NCBI RefSeq assembly: GCF_003075375.1
Contig: NZ_QDFT01000005.1
Span: 1 to 64,000 of the forward strand
Reading direction: 5' to 3'
Length of the DNA stretch: 64,000 nt
Source of the DNA: Microbacterium testaceum
GTDB lineage: Bacteria; Actinomycetota; Actinomycetes; Actinomycetales; Microbacteriaceae
Made by a program: the position numbers and the translations under genes. Below are positions 60,768-64,000 of the stretch, piece by piece. Position 1 is the stretch's first letter. Each line of letters opens with the position of its first letter. Below the pieces are notes generated by a model, which made no database searches, was not told the DNA's origin, and was given only the letters and a program-made list of their open reading frames with translations.

Positions 60768-62093
60768 GTGTTGTTGTGCGTCAGCGCGAGTCACAAGACC
60801 GCGCCCTTCGAGCTCCTCGAGCGGCTCAGCGTACCCCGCACCCCCGTCGCCCCCCTGATCGCCGAGCACGACGAGTGCGTGCAGGGCGCCGTCGTCGTCG
60901 CCACGTGCAACCGCTTCGAGGCCTACGTCGATATGGACGAGCCCGTCACCGCCGCCGTGGCCCTGGGCATCGATGCCACGCTCTCGGCCATCGAGGCCGC
61001 CACCGGCGTCCCCGCCGCCGAGCTCGAGGGCTCGTACACCGTGCTGGGCGGCGACGACGTGGCCGAACACCTGTTCTCGGTGGCATCCGGTCTCGAATCC
61101 GTCGTCGTCGGCGAGGGCGAGATCGCCGGCCAGGTGCGTCGCGCGCTGACCGAGTCGCGTCAGCTGGGCACGACCTCGGCCGAGCTCGAGCGCCTCTTCC
61201 AGCGCGCCTCCGAGGCGCAGCGCGGCGTCAAGAACTCCACCGCCATCGGCCGCGCAGGCCGCTCTCTCGTGCGTCTGGGCCTCGAACTGGCCGACAGCCG
61301 CATCGCCGACTGGTCCACGCAGCGCGTGCTGCTGGTGGGCACCGGCGCGTACGCCGCCGCCACGGTCGCCGCGCTCCGCGACCAGGGCGCCGAGGACATC
61401 TCGGTGCACTCCCCCTCGGGCCGCGCGGCGAAGTTCGCCGCAAAGCACGGCCTGCGCGCGGTGTCGGCCGAGACCTTCCCCGCCGCCGTGGCGCACGCCG
61501 ACCTCGTGATCACCTGCACCACGAGCGAGAACCACGTCGTCAGCGCCGCGACCTACGCCGCGGGACGCACGGGTTCCGAGACGACGGCCGCGGCCGGCTG
61601 CCCGGTCGACCACACCGGACGCCGCCTGATCATCGACCTGGGCCTTCCCCGCAACGTCGACCCCGACGTCGCGACCGTCCCGGGCGTCGACCTGCTCGAC
61701 CTCGAGACCATCCGCCTGCACGCCCCGCTCGAAGAGCTGCAGGCGACCGACGCGGCGCGCGACCTCGTGCGCGACGCCGCCAAGCGCTTCGCCTCGGTCG
61801 GCGAGCGCAAGAACATCACCCCCGCGGTCGTGGCGCTGCGCGCCCACGTCTTCGGCGTTCTCGACACCGAGGTGGCCCGCGTGCGCGCCCGCGGCGACGA
61901 GGGCGGGCAGACCGAGCAGGCGCTGCGCCACCTGGTCGGCGTGCTGCTGCACACCCCCACGACGCGTGCGCACGAGCTGGCCGAGTCGGGTCGCGCCGAC
62001 GACTACATCGACGCGCTGTCCGCGCTGTTCGGCATCGAGGTCGCGGACCCCGCCGCCCCCGCGCTCCCGCGCGACATCGCCGACGCCGGCTGA
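60768..62093 (+). CDS. hemA: Glutamyl-tRNA reductase
   Basis: A 441-residue enzyme for the first committed step of heme synthesis, reducing glutamyl-tRNA(Glu) to glutamate-1-semialdehyde. SASHKTAPFELLE at the N-terminus, VVVATCNRFEAYV with the nucleophile Cys47, SVVVGEGEIAGQVR, and GAYAAATVAALRDQGA of the NADPH domain are visible. I start it at GTG 60768, because TAGAAT ends six bases earlier and there is no ribosome binding site; the ATG at 60762 would add two residues. It is divergent from hemE-hemY. The C-terminal dimerisation helix is present. Confidence 0.94.
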   Translation: MLLCVSASHKTAPFELLERLSVPRTPVAPLIAEHDECVQGAVVVATCNRFEAYVDMDEPVTAAVALGIDATLSAIEAATGVPAAELEGSYTVLGGDDVAEHLFSVASGLESVVVGEGEIAGQVRRALTESRQLGTTSAELERLFQRASEAQRGVKNSTAIGRAGRSLVRLGLELADSRIADWSTQRVLLVGTGAYAAATVAALRDQGAEDISVHSPSGRAAKFAAKHGLRAVSAETFPAAVAHADLVITCTTSENHVVSAATYAAGRTGSETTAAAGCPVDHTGRRLIIDLGLPRNVDPDVATVPGVDLLDLETIRLHAPLEELQATDAARDLVRDAAKRFASVGERKNITPAVVALRAHVFGVLDTEVARVRARGDEGGQTEQALRHLVGVLLHTPTTRAHELAESGRADDYIDALSALFGIEVADPAAPALPRDIADAG

Positions 62094-62134
62094 GCGGGCG
62101 TCGCACGGTCGTCCCGCAGCGCCGTGCCGACCCG

Positions 62135-62201
62135 CGAGACTGCATCCCGCTGACGACTCGGCGACAGGATGTCGCCGACCTGTCAGCCGCGTGCAGTCTC
62201 G
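62135..62201. repeat. Long imperfect hairpin, class CGAGACTGCA
   Basis: 31-nt arms with three paired blocks (CGAGACTGCA, GCTGAC, TCGGCGAC) and a five-base loop AGGAT. The left arm differs from that at 395-425 at only about four positions, 62 kb apart. It lies after hemA and is well placed as its terminator. Confidence 0.75.
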
Positions 62202-62297
62202 GCGAGCCTCGGCGCGTCTCGGCGCGTCCCGGCGCGTCTCGGCGTGCGCGGGCGACGGGGCGAGCCGGGGCCGACCCGCGCGCGGGAGAATGAACGC

Positions 62298-62870
62298 ATG
62301 AGCCTGCGCATCACCGACGACCCCGCCGCCGACGACCTGCTGTCGACGAACCCGCTCGCGCTGCTGATCGGCATGCTGCTCGACCAGCAGGTCCCCATGG
62401 AGACCGCGTTCGCGGGCCCGCTCAAGATCCAGGAGCGGACCGGATCGATGGATGCCGCGGCCATCGCCCACCAGGACCCCGACGACTTCACGGCGGCGTT
62501 CTCGCAGTCGCCCGCGGTGCACCGTTTTCCGGGGTCGATGGCCACGCGCGTCCAGACGCTGTGCGCCGCGATCGAGAAGGACTGGGGCGGAGCGGCCGAG
62601 AACCTCTGGACCCGCGACGACCCCGACGGCGCCACGGTCCTGAAGCGCCTCAAGGCCCTCCCCGGCTTCGGCGAGCAGAAGGCCAAGATCTTCCTCGCCC
62701 TGCTCGGCAAGCAGCGCGGCTTCGACGGCGCCGGATGGCGCGAGGCCTCTGCGCCCTACGGCGAGGACGGCTCGTACCGCTCGGTGGCCGACATCGTCAG
62801 CCCCGAGTCGCTGACGAAGGTGCGGGAGTACAAGCGCGCGGCCAAGGCCGCCGCGAAGAACGGCGAGTGA
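62298..62870 (+). CDS. HhH-GPD-type DNA repair protein
   Basis: A 190-residue protein with a helix-hairpin-helix in LKALPGFGEQKAKIFLALL (near 113-131) and the preceding ALLIGMLLDQQVPMETAF, as in actinobacterial HhH-GPD base-excision proteins. These are related to MutY/Nth-type glycosylases, but the Asp expected after the hairpin is not obvious, so activity is uncertain. GAGAAT ends six bases before the ATG and there is no ribosome binding site. Confidence 0.85.
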   Translation: MSLRITDDPAADDLLSTNPLALLIGMLLDQQVPMETAFAGPLKIQERTGSMDAAAIAHQDPDDFTAAFSQSPAVHRFPGSMATRVQTLCAAIEKDWGGAAENLWTRDDPDGATVLKRLKALPGFGEQKAKIFLALLGKQRGFDGAGWREASAPYGEDGSYRSVADIVSPESLTKVREYKRAAKAAAKNGE

Positions 62871-62889
62871 GCCCCTGCTCGGCAGGGGC
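62871..62889 (+). terminator. Short hairpin terminator directly after the HhH-GPD gene
   Basis: GCCCCTGC, loop TCG, GCAGGGGC: a perfect 8-bp stem that starts at the base after the stop codon. Confidence 0.6.
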
Positions 62890-62961
62890 CCGGTTGAGCA
62901 CGCCCCGTCGGGGAGGCGTGGACGCGCACCTGCGCTGACCGCGCAAGCGGCAGAACGAGCA

Positions 62962-62997
62962 ACCGGATGCCACGACCTCGAGGCCGTGGCATCCGGT
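62962..62997. terminator. Bidirectional terminator made of inverted GGATGCC motifs
   Basis: ACCGGATGCCACG-type arm (62962-62974) pairs over 13 bp with its complement at 62985-62997. Each arm contains one copy of the over-represented heptamer. It lies between the HhH-GPD gene and the convergent glyS. Confidence 0.75.
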
Positions 62998-63013
62998 ATC
63001 GACTCAGAGCGGG

Positions 63014-64000
63014 TCAGGCCCCGCGCAGCCGCTCCGCCAGGTAGCCGTGCAGCGCGTCGAGACCGATGCGCTCCTGGCCCATCGTGTCGCGGTCGCGGAC
63101 GGTCACGGCGTTGTCGTCGAGCGAGTCGAAGTCGATCGTGACGCAGAACGGCGTGCCGATCTCGTCCTGACGGCGGTAGCGGCGGCCGATCGCCCCGGCG
63201 TCGTCGAAGTCGACGTTCCAGCCGGCGCCGCGCAGGGTGTCGGCCACCTCGCGCGCGAGGGGCGACAGGCGCTCGTTGCGCGACAGCGGCAGGACGGCGG
63301 CCTTGACGGGCGCGAGGCGCGGATCGAGCTTGAGCACCGTGCGGGTGTCGGTGCCGCCCTTGGCGTTGGGCACCTCTTCTTCGCGGTACGCGTCGACGAG
63401 GAACGCCATCATCGCGCGCGTCAGACCGAACGACGGCTCGATGACGTACGGCGTGTACTTCTCGCCCGACGCCTGGTCGAAGAACGTCAGCGACTGGCCC
63501 GACGCCTCGGAGTGGCTCTTGAGGTCGTAGTCGGTGCGGTTCGCGACGCCCATGAGCTCGCCCCACTCCCTGCCCGGGAAGCCGAAGCGGTACTCGACGT
63601 CGATCGTGCCGGCCGAGTAGTGCGCGCGGTCGTCCTCGGGCACGTCGAAACGCTTCATGTTGTCGGCGTCGATGCCGAGGTCGATGAACCAGTTCCAGCA
63701 GGCCTCGACCCAGTGCTCGAACCACTCGTTCGCCTCGGCGGGCGGGGTGAAGTACTCGATCTCCATCTGCTCGAACTCGCGCGTGCGGAAGATGAAGTTG
63801 CCGGGCGTGATCTCGTTGCGGAACGCCTTGCCGACCTGGCCGACGCCGAACGGGGGCTTGCGACGCGATGCCGTGAGCACGTTCGAGAAGTTCACGAAGA
63901 TGCCCTGCGCGGTCTCGGGGCGCAGGAAGTGCAGGCCCGACTCGTCGTCGACGACGCCGAGGTAGGTCTTGACCAGGCCCGAGAACGACTTGGGCTCGGT
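63014..64000 (-). CDS. glyS: Glycyl-tRNA synthetase, C-terminal part (cut by window edge)
   Basis: The last 328 or so residues of a class II, alpha2-type glycyl-tRNA synthetase. The frame is open to base 64000. Motif 2 is visible as [24 protein letters not shown]; the next blocks EANEWFEHW and [23 protein letters not shown] are typical, and motif 3 is [16 protein letters not shown]. The anticodon-binding domain (about the last 100 residues) ends YLAERLRGA. It charges tRNA(Gly). Confidence 0.96.
   Translation of the reverse strand, partial: TEPKSFSGLVKTYLGVVDDESGLHFLRPETAQGIFVNFSNVLTASRRKPPFGVGQVGKAFRNEITPGNFIFRTREFEQMEIEYFTPPAEANEWFEHWVEACWNWFIDLGIDADNMKRFDVPEDDRAHYSAGTIDVEYRFGFPGREWGELMGVANRTDYDLKSHSEASGQSLTFFDQASGEKYTPYVIEPSFGLTRAMMAFLVDAYREEEVPNAKGGTDTRTVLKLDPRLAPVKAAVLPLSRNERLSPLAREVADTLRGAGWNVDFDDAGAIGRRYRRQDEIGTPFCVTIDFDSLDDNAVTVRDRDTMGQERIGLDALHGYLAERLRGA

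Noticed and set aside
62135..62201. tRNA or other structured RNA gene
   Set aside because: It folds as one long hairpin without a cloverleaf or TTC loop, and a near-copy of its arm at 395 shows that it is a repeat.

Overview
This 64 kb window is chromosomal DNA from a high-GC actinobacterium. My estimate of GC is about 70%. It is most likely Microbacteriaceae and probably Microbacterium or a close relative. The supporting signs are an F420 cofactor locus with Fgd, the hemQ/hemY (coproporphyrin) form of heme synthesis, a class F sortase, DUF3618/DUF5302/DUF4407 proteins, GTG/TTG starts and many ATGA or GTGA start/stop overlaps. I see no transposase, integrase, tRNA, rRNA or CRISPR array.

Layout. 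1-8.2 kb: GntR and TetR regulators, an MDR oxidoreductase, NUDIX, DUF4407, an aldo/keto reductase and an ABC-2 exporter pair. 8.2-14.5 kb: a four-gene surface-polysaccharide operon (processive GT2, GT39-like transferase, DUF4397 protein, and a GH8 glycosidase fused to a class F sortase). 14.5-18.5 kb: an IclR-linked catabolic operon (DctM-type TRAP permease, tiny membrane partner, RraA-like aldolase, dehydrogenase) behind two tandem palindromes. 18.6-25.8 kb: rlmN, then a beta-glucoside PTS operon (bglF, GH1, licT-type antiterminator, HPr) with a recognisable RAT/terminator switch, and a divergent HAD phosphatase. 25.9-29.9 kb: a three-gene acyl-CoA/SDR operon, a membrane protein and a GNAT. 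30-33 kb: a thiamine-precursor ECF transporter (ykoE/ykoD/ykoC) behind a TPP riboswitch. 33-43.7 kb: D-Ala-D-Ala carboxypeptidase, GntR, SDR, J-domain protein, LssY-like protein, 3-hydroxyisobutyryl-CoA hydrolase, an ABC-2 pair and a TauE exporter. 43.8-50.8 kb: F420 locus (fbiC, a Baeyer-Villiger-type monooxygenase, fgd, cofC, cofD). 50.9-51.8 kb: a decayed patch with a frameshifted YbaB-like gene. 51.8-62.1 kb: heme locus (hemL, B, D, C, Q; three small membrane genes; hemY, hemE; divergent hemA). 62.3-64 kb: an HhH-GPD protein and the 3' part of glyS.

Four signals stand out. (1) The CofH half of FbiC has lost its radical-SAM cysteine motif in frame, although the rest of the F420 locus looks intact. 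(2) The polysaccharide operon resembles a cellulose-synthase locus and ends in a GH8-sortase fusion. (3) The heptamer GGATGCC/GGCATCC occurs about 115 times by my hand scan, several-fold above composition, and distorts codon choice. (4) At least thirteen long imperfect hairpins, in a few dispersed sequence classes, sit downstream of gene ends and never between divergent genes.

Many genes have a TANNNT-like -10 box ending 6-7 nt before the start codon and little or no ribosome binding site, pointing to widespread leaderless transcription.
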